From: Haloarcula sp. H-GB4
Lineage (GTDB): Archaea > Halobacteriota > Halobacteria > Halobacteriales > Haloarculaceae
DNA length: 64,000 bases
NCBI RefSeq assembly: GCF_030848575.1
Contig: NZ_JAVDDX010000002.1
Location: 124,001-188,000, forward strand
Reading direction: 5' to 3'
Both the position numbers and the translations under genes were made by a program. The number at the start of each line of letters is the position of its first letter. Position 1 is the stretch's first letter. The notes beneath the pieces are model-generated. The model ran no database searches. It was not told the DNA's origin and was given only the letters and a program-made list of their open reading frames with translations. Of the stretch, positions 18,499-27,800 are shown in pieces.

Positions 18499-18653
18499 AG
18501 TTTGTGTTTGCTATCGGGCGACCCCAGCAGTTTTCCACGTGGTCGGAACGCAATCACCGCGATCGCGTGTAGACCGAACCGGTGTACTCACTTCTGGCGC
18601 CATGGGTAGGGGTACAGTCTATACGATAGGTGTCTGTTGTAAATGTTTTGTGG
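18499..18653 (-). promoter_or_regulatory. Promoter and conserved long leader of S-layer gene 2
   Basis: The likely BRE/TATA element CACAAAACATTTACAACA lies at 18636-18653 on the minus strand. The leader shares TTTGCTATCGGGCGACCCC, the block ending GTTTTCCACGTGGTCGG and CTCACTTCTGGCG (as read on the plus strand) with copy 1. The stretch next to the promoter differs between the copies (18613-18634), which could allow different control. Confidence 0.6.
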
Positions 18654-18922
18654 TAAGAACATCTGCCTGTCATGAATATTCAGGTTAGAGAAGCACTGTC
18701 TGTGTTGATTAGATGTGACATAAGAAGCTTGTAGGTCTAAAACAGGATCGTCAGTCGGGTGTCCGACGCCCCAGATTCACATCTCGGAGATGGTTTCGAT
18801 GGCCTGAGAATACAGGGCTTCACAGACTCTAACTGCTGGCTCAGGAACGACTCCGCAGGAGGCTTGTCCCCCTGACTGTGTGAGAATAGATTCGGACAGA
18901 CGGTTACTACCGACCAGTACCG
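18654..18922. other. Intergenic spacer upstream of S-layer gene 2
   Basis: No supported gene. The minus strand has an open frame from the VOC gene stop down to about 18789 that ends EALYSQAIETISEM, but it has no usable start codon. It may be the remnant of a lost gene. Confidence 0.4.
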
Positions 18923-19675
18923 TCAGTTCGTCACGATTTCGATTTCGCGGCTGTCGGGGTCTTTGGTGAACGCATAGCGGTCGTCACAGCTCTTGGGGTC
19001 GCGGTAGTCCTCGGCGTGGCGTCCCATCAACGTCTCCCACGCGCCGTGGAGGTCATCGGTTTGGACTGCGAGATGCCCCCACGCATCGCCGAGTTCGTAG
19101 GACCGGCCGTCGTAGTTGTAGGTGAGTTCGACCGACATCGCTTCGTCGGGGGCATCCTCTGGTTTGAGGAAGTACAGCGCGAAGTCATCGAACTCCTCGC
19201 GGCGAAACAGTTCGTAGTCGAGCTTCCGGACGTACCAGCCGATAGCCTGCTCGGCGTCTTCGACACGGATCATTGTATGGTCGAGCGACCACTTCGCGCC
19301 GTGGTCTCGCTCGACAATCTCGATTTCGTGGCCGTCGGGGTCTGTGACGAAGGCATAGGAGCCGCCACAGGAGTCCGGATCGCGGTAGTCCTCAACGCCA
19401 GCGTCCATCAGCTCGTCGTAGGCATCGTACACGTCGTCACAGCGGACAGCGATGTGTCCCCACGCGTCGCCCATCGTATACGAGCGCCCGTCATGGTTAT
19501 ACGTGAGTTCGAGTAGTGCACCCTCGTCGTGGACATCCTCCGGACCGAGGAAGACATTCGTGAAGGTGTCGGCCTCCCAGCGGCTCTTCTCCTCGTAATC
19601 GAAATGCGTCTGGTACCAGTCAAGTGAGGCGTCTAGATCCTCGACGCGTATCATCGTATGATCGAGTGACCACAT
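18923..19675 (-). CDS. Two-domain VOC (glyoxalase I-like) protein
   Basis: A 250-residue protein made of two similar VOC domains. Domain 1 starts LDHTMIRVEDLDASLDWY and domain 2 SLDHTMIRVEDAEQAIGWY. Each carries the metal-ligand pattern of lactoylglutathione lyases: H in DHTMIRV, E in ELTYN, H in WGH(I/L)AV and E in (H/R)EIEIV. A fused pair can form one glyoxalase I-type active site within a single chain. Haloarchaea lack glutathione, so the thiol used for methylglyoxal, if that is the substrate, is probably different. The ATG at 19675 was chosen because the upstream extension is unlike the family. Confidence 0.85.
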   Translation of the reverse strand: MWSLDHTMIRVEDLDASLDWYQTHFDYEEKSRWEADTFTNVFLGPEDVHDEGALLELTYNHDGRSYTMGDAWGHIAVRCDDVYDAYDELMDAGVEDYRDPDSCGGSYAFVTDPDGHEIEIVERDHGAKWSLDHTMIRVEDAEQAIGWYVRKLDYELFRREEFDDFALYFLKPEDAPDEAMSVELTYNYDGRSYELGDAWGHLAVQTDDLHGAWETLMGRHAEDYRDPKSCDDRYAFTKDPDSREIEIVTN

Positions 19676-19747
19676 ACGCGCTATGTGGTTCGAGCGAGCG
19701 AAAAGGCTACCGCCAGAGGCGGTTCCGTCCGGATTCGATACCACGGG

Positions 19748-20188
19748 TCACCGTGTCGCCGTGTCCGCCCGGATGGCCGGGAGATAGTACCACCAAACCA
19801 GGATAAGTAGGACGAGGGAACCGACCGGGACAGCCACGTAGTTGAGCCGCCTGTTGAATCCCAGAAACACGGGAAACTGTGTCAGGCCCGCACCTACGAG
19901 TGCGAGAGCAGTCACTCGAACGTCCTCACGCCAGACGACACCGGCAACGGCGCTGGCCAAGGCGAATGCATACAACAGGACGCCCGAACCCCACGATTCG
20001 ATAAACTGTGGCAGTGCGCTGGTAAAGCGGATGAAGTAGCTGTAGACCGAGAGCAGTTCCGGTGGGTTCGTATTGAACAGGCCAAAGGAGAAGACGAGCG
20101 TCAGTTCCTCTCCAATCAGCACCACTGTCCAAGGGATGAGGCCAGCAACAACGACAGCGAGAAGACGGCGTCGGGGACCGCGGTCCAT
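19748..20188 (-). CDS. Small four-helix membrane protein, unknown function
   Basis: A 146-residue protein with four likely membrane helices: LLAVVVAGLIPWTVVLIG, a loop with NTNPPELLSVYSYFIR, GVLLYAFALASAVAGVVW, then two C-terminal helices ending VWWYYLPAIRAD. The short basic N-terminus RGPRRR suggests cytoplasmic N-in topology. It resembles a short haloarchaeal-only family (TIGR04206-like), but that match is from memory and uncertain. It is 72 bases downstream of the VOC gene start, on the same strand. Confidence 0.6.
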   Translation of the reverse strand: MDRGPRRRLLAVVVAGLIPWTVVLIGEELTLVFSFGLFNTNPPELLSVYSYFIRFTSALPQFIESWGSGVLLYAFALASAVAGVVWREDVRVTALALVGAGLTQFPVFLGFNRRLNYVAVPVGSLVLLILVWWYYLPAIRADTATR

Positions 20189-20263
20189 AGTTGGTAGCAG
20201 GGTTCCAGGTCAATGAACGCATCTACTCAGTTATGTGGTAGCGGTGCTCCACGGAATAGTGAT

Positions 20264-20305
20264 CCTTGATGGAATATCATCCTTCCTTGATGGAATATCA
20301 TCCTT
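20264..20305. repeat. Perfect tandem duplication of a 21-bp unit
   Basis: The unit CCTTGATGGAATATCATCCTT occurs twice, at 20264-20284 and 20285-20305, without mismatch. It lies between the drg stop codon and the start of the membrane-protein gene. It contains the partly symmetrical GATGGAATATCATC. Confidence 0.85.
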
Positions 20306-20342
20306 AGTTGTTCGCGTGCACGCGAGAATCGCGCGCGACAAT

Positions 20343-21452
20343 CTAGCGATTAGCGATGATTCGTAGGATATCCTCGTCCGCGAGTTCGTGGTCGCGCCCG
20401 ACCTGCTGTTCGTCGTGCTTGGCACTCGGGCCGGTCACGCGAGCAAAGCGGAAGCGCTCATCGAAGCTACCGCCGAGTTTCTCGCAGGCGTCGTCAACGG
20501 TGTCGCCCTCGCGGAGTATCAGCGGTTCCTCGCGGTCGACACCGCGGCCCGGCTTGTCCATGTAGATCCGGATCAGGCCGAGTTCCTCCCAGATGCGTTC
20601 GGTGAGGCTATCCAGCCCTTTCTCTTCCTCAGCGCTGATGAAGATTGCCTCCTCGGGGTCAATGTCCCGCTCTTGGAGTTCGTCTTCGACCTTCGGAAGG
20701 TAATCGGGTTCGATGAGGTCCGCCTTGTTGATGGCGACGAGGGACGGCAAGTAGACCCGGTTGTCCATCACCCCGTCGATGAGCTGGTCGATATCGAGCT
20801 GCTCGCCGATGGTCACGTCGGCGTTGACGTAGCCGTGTTCGCGCAGGACGGCTTTGACCGTCTCGTCGTCGAGTTCGACGCCGGTGGCCGTGTTAACCGA
20901 AATCCCGTCTTTGCCCTTTTTGCGGACGTTAACCCACGGTGGATCCTGATCGAGGCGAATCTTGTTCTTATACAGTTCTTCGCTGAGTCGGTCGTATTGG
21001 TCAATCTCAAAGACGGAGATGAGGAAGACGATGAGGTCCGCGGTCCGGACGACGGACAACACTTCTTTCCCACCACCGCGGCCGCCAGCAGCCCCTTCGA
21101 TAAGTCCGGGAACGTCGAGAATCTGGATGTTCGCGCCCTTGTGCTTGAGCATTCCCGGATAGACATCAAGTGTGGTAAATTCGTAGGCACCGGTTTCGGA
21201 CTCGGCGTTAGTGAGGGCGTTCAGCAGCGTCGACTTCCCGACGCTGGGGAACCCGACGAGCGCGACGGTCGCATCGCCGTGTTTCTCAACACCGTAGCCA
21301 CCGCCGCCGCCCGAAGAGGCCTGTTGTTCGAGCTTCTCCTTTTTCTCCGCGAGCTTGGACTTCAGCCGACCGATATGGGCCTCTGTAGACTTGTTGTAGG
21401 GAGTGCTGGCGATTTCGTCTTCGAGTTCCTGAATCTCCTCTTCGAGCCCCAT
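20343..21452 (-). CDS. drg: DRG-family GTP-binding protein
   Basis: A 369-residue OBG/DRG GTPase. The N-terminal coiled coil starts EEEIQELEDEIASTP. The G-domain motifs are G1 GFPSVGKST, G3 DVPGLIEGA and G4 NKAD, with SAEEEKGL as a G5-like element. The C-terminal TGS domain starts around IRIYMDKPG and includes REPLILREGDTV-like residues. DRG proteins are cytoplasmic and associate with translating ribosomes. The frame opens further upstream, but the ATG at 21452 is the family start. Ribosomal protein genes follow divergently. Confidence 0.94.
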   Translation of the reverse strand: MGLEEEIQELEDEIASTPYNKSTEAHIGRLKSKLAEKKEKLEQQASSGGGGGYGVEKHGDATVALVGFPSVGKSTLLNALTNAESETGAYEFTTLDVYPGMLKHKGANIQILDVPGLIEGAAGGRGGGKEVLSVVRTADLIVFLISVFEIDQYDRLSEELYKNKIRLDQDPPWVNVRKKGKDGISVNTATGVELDDETVKAVLREHGYVNADVTIGEQLDIDQLIDGVMDNRVYLPSLVAINKADLIEPDYLPKVEDELQERDIDPEEAIFISAEEEKGLDSLTERIWEELGLIRIYMDKPGRGVDREEPLILREGDTVDDACEKLGGSFDERFRFARVTGPSAKHDEQQVGRDHELADEDILRIIANR

Positions 21453-21600
21453 TAGATGTATGTCGGCCCCTCGCACCGAATAAGGCTTTCCTCCCTCGCC
21501 GACGCTACCATAGTGGCACGTGCCATGGGCCTCCTTACCGTTCAGAATAGTCAAACTCCACTCATGTAATTCGACACACCTATAGGCTGCCCTCCGTCAT

Positions 21601-21810
21601 ATGTCGACAATGGGAGCAGCGAGTCGGTTCCGCGACAGCACACAGATACTGCTGCCAGTCGGTGCACTCGACGGCATTCGTGAAGAGTTGGAACAGCGGT
21701 TCACTGTGAGCGTTCATCAGGACGGCGAGCAGATTCGGATAATCGGCTCGCCGGTCGAAATCAAAGACGCGAGCGATTTCCTTGCTCGGAATGGCGTGAC
21801 GTTCGCCTGA
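21601..21810 (+). CDS. Small haloarchaeal protein of the VNG_1110C type
   Basis: A 69-residue protein starting MSTMGAASRFRDSTQILLPV. It has alternating short strands and helices (IREELEQRF, IRIIGSPVEIKDASDFL). In Halobacterium a small conserved protein, VNG_1110C, sits next to rpl11, and this gene occupies the same place. The function is unknown. The start could equally be the ATG three codons in. Assignment rests on position and size rather than a checked alignment. Confidence 0.65.
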   Translation: MSTMGAASRFRDSTQILLPVGALDGIREELEQRFTVSVHQDGEQIRIIGSPVEIKDASDFLARNGVTFA

Positions 21811-21916
21811 ACTGACGAGGGTTCTATTCTTTGTCGTGCTGACCGTCCGATGATGAGTCAACGGTGAGTGTTCGTGCGTGTGGGAGCCTCACGCAGGTAT
21901 CCGTGAAACGCAATCC

Positions 21917-21922
21917 TTTAAA
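21917..21922 (+). promoter_or_regulatory. TATA box of rpl11
   Basis: TTTAAA lies 24-29 bases upstream of the rpl11 ATG at 21946, predicting a leaderless or near-leaderless transcript. Confidence 0.55.
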
Positions 21923-21945
21923 CTGCCGCGAGGATTCCACTATGT

Positions 21946-22434
21946 ATGGCTGGAACTATCGAAGTCCTCGTTCCCGGTGGGGAGGCCAACCCTGGCCCGC
22001 CACTCGGTCCGGAACTCGGCCCGACACCGGTGGACGTGCAGGCAGTCGTACAGGAGATCAACGACCAGACCGCAGCGTTCGACGGTACCGAAGTCCCCGT
22101 CACCGTCGAGTACGACGACGACGGCTCCTTCGAGATCGAAGTCGGTGTCCCACCGACAGCTGAACTCATCAAGGACGAGGCCGGCTTCGAGACCGGCAGC
22201 GGCGAGCCCCAAGAGGACTTCGTCGCTGACCTCTCCGTTGATCAGGTCAAACAGATCGCCGAACAGAAGCACCCTGACCTGCTGTCCTACGACCTCACGA
22301 ACGCCGCAAAGGAAGTCGTTGGGACGTGCACCTCCCTCGGTGTCACTATCGAAGGCGAGAACCCACGCGAATTCAAGGAGCGCATCGACGCAGGCGAGTA
22401 CGACGACGCGTTCGCGGCCGAAGCACAAGCGTAA
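21946..22434 (+). CDS. rpl11: 50S ribosomal protein L11
   Basis: A 162-residue L11. The N-terminal AGTIEVLVPGGEANPGPPLG holds the proline-rich loop that contacts the GTPase-associated centre of 23S rRNA, and the C-terminal rRNA-binding domain carries LLSYDLTNAAKEVVGTC. It binds the base of the P-stalk together with P0. It is separated from rpl1 by 243 bases with its own promoter elements, matching the known haloarchaeal arrangement of a monocistronic L11 gene and an L1-L10-L12 operon. Confidence 0.96.
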   Translation: MAGTIEVLVPGGEANPGPPLGPELGPTPVDVQAVVQEINDQTAAFDGTEVPVTVEYDDDGSFEIEVGVPPTAELIKDEAGFETGSGEPQEDFVADLSVDQVKQIAEQKHPDLLSYDLTNAAKEVVGTCTSLGVTIEGENPREFKERIDAGEYDDAFAAEAQA

Positions 22435-22582
22435 GTCGGACTGGCTTTGCTGTGCGACTGCGTGTGTTTTCCCTTGTTTTTGACGCTTCTGAGCCACTGC
22501 ACAGTCGATGGGACCCCTGTTATTGACTGGTCCCTGCGAACCGGAAACACGCCCGTCAGCGGTCCTTGGGCTGGTTCGACGG

Positions 22583-22677
22583 GTTTAAGTGTCGCATTGG
22601 CGTCTACCCGCACGAGACAGGCATCCGCCTGTTTCACTGACCCGTAGAAGCCGATTGGCGTACTACGGAGGTGAACA
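22583..22677 (+). promoter_or_regulatory. Promoter and structured leader of the rpl1-rpl10-rpl12 operon
   Basis: TTTAAG at 22583-22588 is a likely TATA box and would place the start near 22605, giving a leader of about 70-75 bases. Inside it ACAGGC-ATCC-GCCTGT (22617-22632) is a perfect hairpin. Halobacterium has a leader of similar size on the same operon that mimics the 23S rRNA site for L1 and allows L1 to repress its own mRNA. The same mechanism is inferred here. GGAGGTGA just ahead of the ATG is a strong ribosome-binding site. Confidence 0.6.
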
Positions 22678-23316
22678 ATGGCAGATCAGGAAATAGAGAA
22701 CGCAGTCTCGCGCGCACTCGAGGACGCACCTGAGCGGAATTTCCGCGAAACGGTCGACCTCGCTGTGAACCTGCGCGACTTAGATCTTAACGACCCGTCG
22801 AACCGCGTCGACGAGTCCGTCGTGCTTCCTGCTGGCACCGGCCAGGAGACCACTATTGTGGTCTTCGCCGAGGGCGAAACCGCCCTTCGTGCCGAGGAAG
22901 TTGCAGACGACGTACTCGACGAGGACGAACTCGAGGAACTCGGTGGCGACGACGACGCCGCCAAGGACCTTGCCGATGACACTGACTTCTTCATTGCGGA
23001 GAAGGGACTGATGCAGGACATCGGTCGCTACCTCGGGACCGTCCTCGGTCCGCGTGGGAAGATGCCGGAACCGCTCGACCCCGACGACGACGTCGTCGAG
23101 GTCATCGAACGCATGAAAAACACCGTGCAGCTCCGCAGCGGGGAACGGCGAACGTTCCACACGCGGGTCGGCGCGGAGGACATGTCTGCCGAGGATATCT
23201 CGGACAACATCGACGTTATCCTCCGCCGTCTGCACGCGGACCTCGAGAAGGGCCCGCTCAACATCGACACTGTCTACGTGAAGACGACGATGGGGCCTGC
23301 GATGGAGGTTGCCTGA
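22678..23316 (+). CDS. rpl1: 50S ribosomal protein L1
   Basis: A 212-residue L1, starting [20 protein letters not shown]. Family landmarks are [20 protein letters not shown], the PAGTGQ turn, [10 protein letters not shown] in the second domain and the C-terminal [10 protein letters not shown]. It forms the mobile L1 stalk near the E site and in archaea also represses its own operon. The start is preceded by GGAGGTGA. Its stop codon lies one base before the ATG of the P0 gene. Confidence 0.96.
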   Translation: MADQEIENAVSRALEDAPERNFRETVDLAVNLRDLDLNDPSNRVDESVVLPAGTGQETTIVVFAEGETALRAEEVADDVLDEDELEELGGDDDAAKDLADDTDFFIAEKGLMQDIGRYLGTVLGPRGKMPEPLDPDDDVVEVIERMKNTVQLRSGERRTFHTRVGAEDMSAEDISDNIDVILRRLHADLEKGPLNIDTVYVKTTMGPAMEVA

Positions 23317-23317
23317 T

Positions 23318-24364
23318 ATGAGCGCCGAATCCGAACGCAAGACCGAAACCATTCCCGAGTGGAAGCAGGAAGAGGTCGACGCCATCGTAGAGATGATCGA
23401 GTCCTACGAAAGCGTCGGCGTCGTCAACATCGCCGGGATTCCGTCCCGGCAACTGCAGGATATGCGACGTGACCTGCATGGGGCCGCCGAACTTCGTGTC
23501 TCCCGGAACACGCTGCTTGAGCGTGCGCTCGACGAAGTCGATGACGGACTCGAAGACCTCAACAGTTACATCACCGGGCAGGTCGGGATTATCGGGACCG
23601 ACGACAATCCATTCTCGCTGTTTCAGGAACTCGAGGCCTCCAAGACACCCGCACCCATCGGTGCTGGCGAGGTGGCTCCGAACGATATCGTGATTCCGGA
23701 AGGCGACACGGGCGTCGACCCCGGGCCGTTCGTCGGCGAACTCCAGAGCGTTGGTGCCGACGCACGCATTCAGGAAGGCTCCATTCAGGTCCTTTCTGAC
23801 TCGACGGTGCTTGACACCGGCGAGGAAGTCTCTCAGGAACTCGCAAACGTTCTGAACGAACTCGGCATTGAACCGAAGGAGGTCGGTCTCGACCTTCGCG
23901 CCGTCTTCGCCGACGGTGTGCTGTTCGAACCCGAGGAACTGGAACTCGACATCGACGAGTACCGGAGCGACATCCAGGCGGCTGCCGGCCGAGCGTTCAA
24001 TCTCTCGGTCAACGCCGACTACCCGACTGCGACGACGGCCCCAACGATGCTCCAGTCCGCTCGTGGCAACGCCAAGAGCCTCGCGCTCCAGGCAGCCATC
24101 GAAGACCCCGAGGTCGTGCCTGACCTCGTGAGCAAGGCTGACGCACAGGTCCGTGCGCTCGCCTCGCAGATTGATGACGAAGAGGCACTCCCGGAAGAGC
24201 TCCAGGGTGTTGAGGCCGACGTGGCGACAGAGGAACCGACTGACGACCAAGACGAGGACACCGCATCCGAGGACAACGCGGACGCCGACGACACGGCCGA
24301 AGAGGCCGACGAAGACGACGACGATGATGGCGACGCCGGCGACGCACTCGGAGAGATGTTCTAA
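23318..24364 (+). CDS. rpl10: 50S ribosomal protein P0 (L10)
   Basis: A 348-residue archaeal P0. The N-terminal rRNA-binding domain includes [20 protein letters not shown] and [15 protein letters not shown]. The extended archaeal middle domain follows. The C-terminal helical spine for P1 dimers ends in a long Asp/Glu run and GDALGEMF, the factor-binding tail. It anchors the stalk on 23S rRNA beside L11. The ATG at 23318 is one base after the rpl1 stop; one further ATG lies three codons upstream but overlaps rpl1. Confidence 0.95.
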   Translation: MSAESERKTETIPEWKQEEVDAIVEMIESYESVGVVNIAGIPSRQLQDMRRDLHGAAELRVSRNTLLERALDEVDDGLEDLNSYITGQVGIIGTDDNPFSLFQELEASKTPAPIGAGEVAPNDIVIPEGDTGVDPGPFVGELQSVGADARIQEGSIQVLSDSTVLDTGEEVSQELANVLNELGIEPKEVGLDLRAVFADGVLFEPEELELDIDEYRSDIQAAAGRAFNLSVNADYPTATTAPTMLQSARGNAKSLALQAAIEDPEVVPDLVSKADAQVRALASQIDDEEALPEELQGVEADVATEEPTDDQDEDTASEDNADADDTAEEADEDDDDDGDAGDALGEMF

Positions 24365-24381
24365 CAACACACACTACAACA

Positions 24382-24729
24382 ATGGAATACGTATACGCTG
24401 CACTCATCCTGAACGAATCGGGCGAAGAAATCAACGAAGACAACCTCACCGACGTGCTCGACGCTGCGGGCGTCGATGTCGAGGAGTCCCGTGTCAAGGC
24501 CCTCGTCGCCGCCCTCGAAGACGTCGATATCGAGGAGGCCGTCGACCAGGCCGCTGCGGCACCGGTGCCGGCAAGCGGTGGCGCGGCCGCACCCGCAGAG
24601 GGTGACGCTGACGAGGCCGACGAGGCCGACGAGGAAGCTGAAGAAGAGGCTGCCGACGACGGCGGCGACGACGATGACGATGAAGACGACGAGGCAAGCG
24701 GTGAGGGCCTCGGCGAACTCTTCGGCTAA
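24382..24729 (+). CDS. rpl12: 50S ribosomal protein P1 (L12 stalk protein)
   Basis: A 115-residue acidic stalk protein. The N-terminal dimerisation domain starts [20 protein letters not shown] and includes the conserved [20 protein letters not shown]. An Ala/Pro hinge ([17 protein letters not shown]) and a Glu/Asp run follow, then the GEGLGELFG tail that recruits elongation factors. Several dimers bind P0, whose tail is alike. It is last in the operon, 17 bases after rpl10. A T-rich stretch at 24750-24757 may end the transcript. Confidence 0.96.
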   Translation: MEYVYAALILNESGEEINEDNLTDVLDAAGVDVEESRVKALVAALEDVDIEEAVDQAAAAPVPASGGAAAPAEGDADEADEADEEAEEEAADDGGDDDDDEDDEASGEGLGELFG

Positions 24730-24879
24730 CTCGGTTCAACACAGCTCAACTTTTCTTTGCGTACGCCTGACCGGTGAGAGACATCGCTGACGTTCGAATC
24801 GCAGAAGCCAGCCTGTTGCCCTGCCCGTAAAATATTGTCCAATGAAAAGGCGACTGCAGAGGAGTGTCGCCGCGACTGC

Positions 24880-27800
24880 TTAGCTACCGAGTGTAACCGT
24901 GTCTGAGTCGACCGTAACCGGTGAATCGTTACCGGTCGCGCCGGTTGCGTCGACGTTCTTGAGATATATTTCGCCTGTTTCACTATCGGCTTTCTTCTCG
25001 CCTTTGGTCTCGTTGTACACTGTCACGTTGTACGTGTAGTAGCCGGGGTCGAGATCGACATCGTAGCCCGCCCAAGCTGGGTACGGCTCGGTATTAGTCA
25101 GGTCACCGCTCCCGACAGTGACCATCTTGGAGCCGGCGAAAACGGTGGATCCATCGCTTTTGTTCTTGATTGTGAGATTCACTTCCCGCTCGTCGCCGAC
25201 GGTGCCGTCATTGCGCACCTCTACAGTCATCCGCTGTGCGCCGCCGCGACGCTCGATCAGCTCTGAGGTGTTGTAGGTCTCCGCGCCGATGTTCACTGAC
25301 TGCGTCTCGTTGACGACAACGTTCGACTCCCCCACGAAGAACGACTGCTTCGGGGATGTGGAGTTCGATGTTTCAACGTAGTAGGTGTAGTTGCCGCGAC
25401 TGGTCGGCATATCGAGCATAAACTGCCGCGTTTCACCAGGGTCGAGATTCGGTGACATGGTCTTCGAGTCGATCGTGGTGAACGACGGGCTCGCGTCGTC
25501 TTTGTTTTTCGCACGTAGGACAACAGTATCTACGCCAGCTTGGCCACCGACGTTGGTGATGTTGACAGTCGCAGTCGTGGTGTCGTCGTTGTCGATGGCA
25601 CTCTGTACCCGGACTGAATCGACTTGCATGAACTGCTCTGGCGTACTGCCAACACGTACGTTCCCGCCTGCCTTCTGCTGTGTGCCGGCAACAGAGACCA
25701 TGTACGGATAGGTTTCTTCAGACGCCTTTGAACTAGTCGGAAGCGTGAACGTGACGGTCTCGGTCTCACCGGGTCTAATTGTCGTCGAGTTCGTTCCGAT
25801 ACTGTTGCCATCGAAACTGGTCTCGAGGGTAACTTCACCGCTCTTTCCGCCGCTGTTCCTCACTTCAGCGGTCAGCGTCGCATCGTTTGTCTCGTCAACC
25901 CTCGGCGGTGCGGTAACGTCTGTGAGGTTGAATTTCGGGCCCGTCTGCACGTTCTTTTCGATTGCGTTGACTGTGAACAGGACGACAGCGTCGTTATAGT
26001 CCGGGTCACCGTCATTCGATGCGTTAGCCGGGTTTGCGCCCTCTTCCGAGAGTTCATACAGGAAGGCGCGTTCCCCGTCGCCCAGTTGAAGATACCCGGT
26101 ATCGTTCACGCGGCTACCGAGCGTGTCTTGGATGTCTCGCTGGTACCACTGTGCCTGTTCGAACGATGGGAGTTCGTCACCGTTGTTCAGGATTACAAGA
26201 TTCTGCTGGTTCTGAGTCTGACTGACAGTAGTCGTATCATATCTATCCCAATCGCTACAGTACGCTGTAGCATAATTCTCATCTGCGAGTCTGATTAAGG
26301 GGTCGGTGAGAGCATACCCGTCACAGCCATAGGCTGTTGCGAAGACTGAAACCTCCGTCCCGGGTTCGAACGAAGCGGAGTAGTAGTACGGGTTCTCGTG
26401 CTCGTCAGAGACGAGGCGTTGCTCCGCGTGTGGGCCGTTGATGTTGCCGTTCTCGTACCCTCGCCAGAGTCCAACCGACTGCTGGCTGGACCCGTTATCG
26501 ACGTATACCGACATCTGTACCGGTGCGTGGAATATGTACGAGTAGCGCTGATTGAACCCTTCTAGATCTGCACCCTTCAGCGCAACCGAAGCATTGACCG
26601 ACTGCTGGATCGTGACTGTCGAGCCGTTCCCTTCAAGCAGCGAGTCCGGCTGTACGTATAGCGTCGCCTGTCGCGACCGGTTCGCCGTCGAGAACGTTAG
26701 CAAGTACTTACCAGGCTTTCCAGGCGCTGTGACAGTCCGATTGAGCGTGACGCTTTTTCCGGGGGCGAGCCGTTCGTCCTCCGCAATGTGAGTCGTTCCG
26801 TTATACTCGACACCCAGTGTCTGCTTCCCTTCTGTCCCACCAGTGTTCGTGACAGTAAGCTCAACGCTCGTCTGGTTGCCCGGCGTGACCGGGCTCTGGA
26901 CATCCGCAGCAGTGATCTCGAACAACGGTGGGGGTGAGGAACCGACGACGAAGGACCCTTGCTGGGTGTCGTCCGGTGTATCGACAACATAGGTGTAATG
27001 CTGTGGTGATCCGACTGTTAGCTGGCCACTGGTCACTGAAGCAGTCCCCGACTCAGCCCCCCGACGTGAACCGTCGAGAGTGAGCGTTGGGTCCTTTGAC
27101 GCAACAACGTTGCCAGATGTTGCGTTCTCGATACGAATTTTGACCTCGGCGGATTTCCGAATGTCACCGGTGTTTTCGACCGTCGCTTCAACGGTCGCCG
27201 TATCCCCGCTTTTCAGTCCACCCGGCGGCGAGACGGACGTTATCTTGAACACACCTGTGTCGCCGACGGTGAAGTCGTATGAGTATGTATCATCCGCTGT
27301 TTTGACCTCTATATCGTACGTGCCGTTCTCGGAAGTCGGCATCGACGGACCGAAATCGAGGGTCCGACTCTCTCCCGGGTCAATCAGCACGCTTCGCGTC
27401 GCGTTCACGGAACCATTCACCAGAAACACGACCTCCTGATCTGCGGTCATTTCCCCATTGTTCGTAACCGTGACTGTCGCCGACGGGACCTGATTCAGCC
27501 GCGCCGTCGCTGGCATCGAACTGCCTGTGATATCCAATGACGGTGTGCCGGACACAGTCGTATATACGATTCTCTCAAAGGCAGTATCGTGGTCTGACTC
27601 GACAGTGAAGTTGTGTGGCTTCGCAACTGCGATGTCGACCGTACCACTCACAGTGGTAGACTTCCCGCCGCCAAGCGTGACTGTCTGTGTCGCCTCGTTC
27701 GGCGCCCCCGAGCGATTGTGTTTCAATGTGACGGTTTGAGTGTCTTTCAGCCCGCCGGCGTTGGTGACCGTTGCAGAGACGGTCGCCTGGCCGGGATTCG

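Noticed and set aside
18789-18922. An open minus-strand frame after the VOC gene ending EALYSQAIETISEM
   Set aside because: No in-frame ATG or GTG start; it might be a gene remnant but cannot be supported as a gene.
20231-20305. Possible CRISPR-like repeats
   Set aside because: Only two adjacent 21-bp units without spacers; it is a simple tandem duplication.
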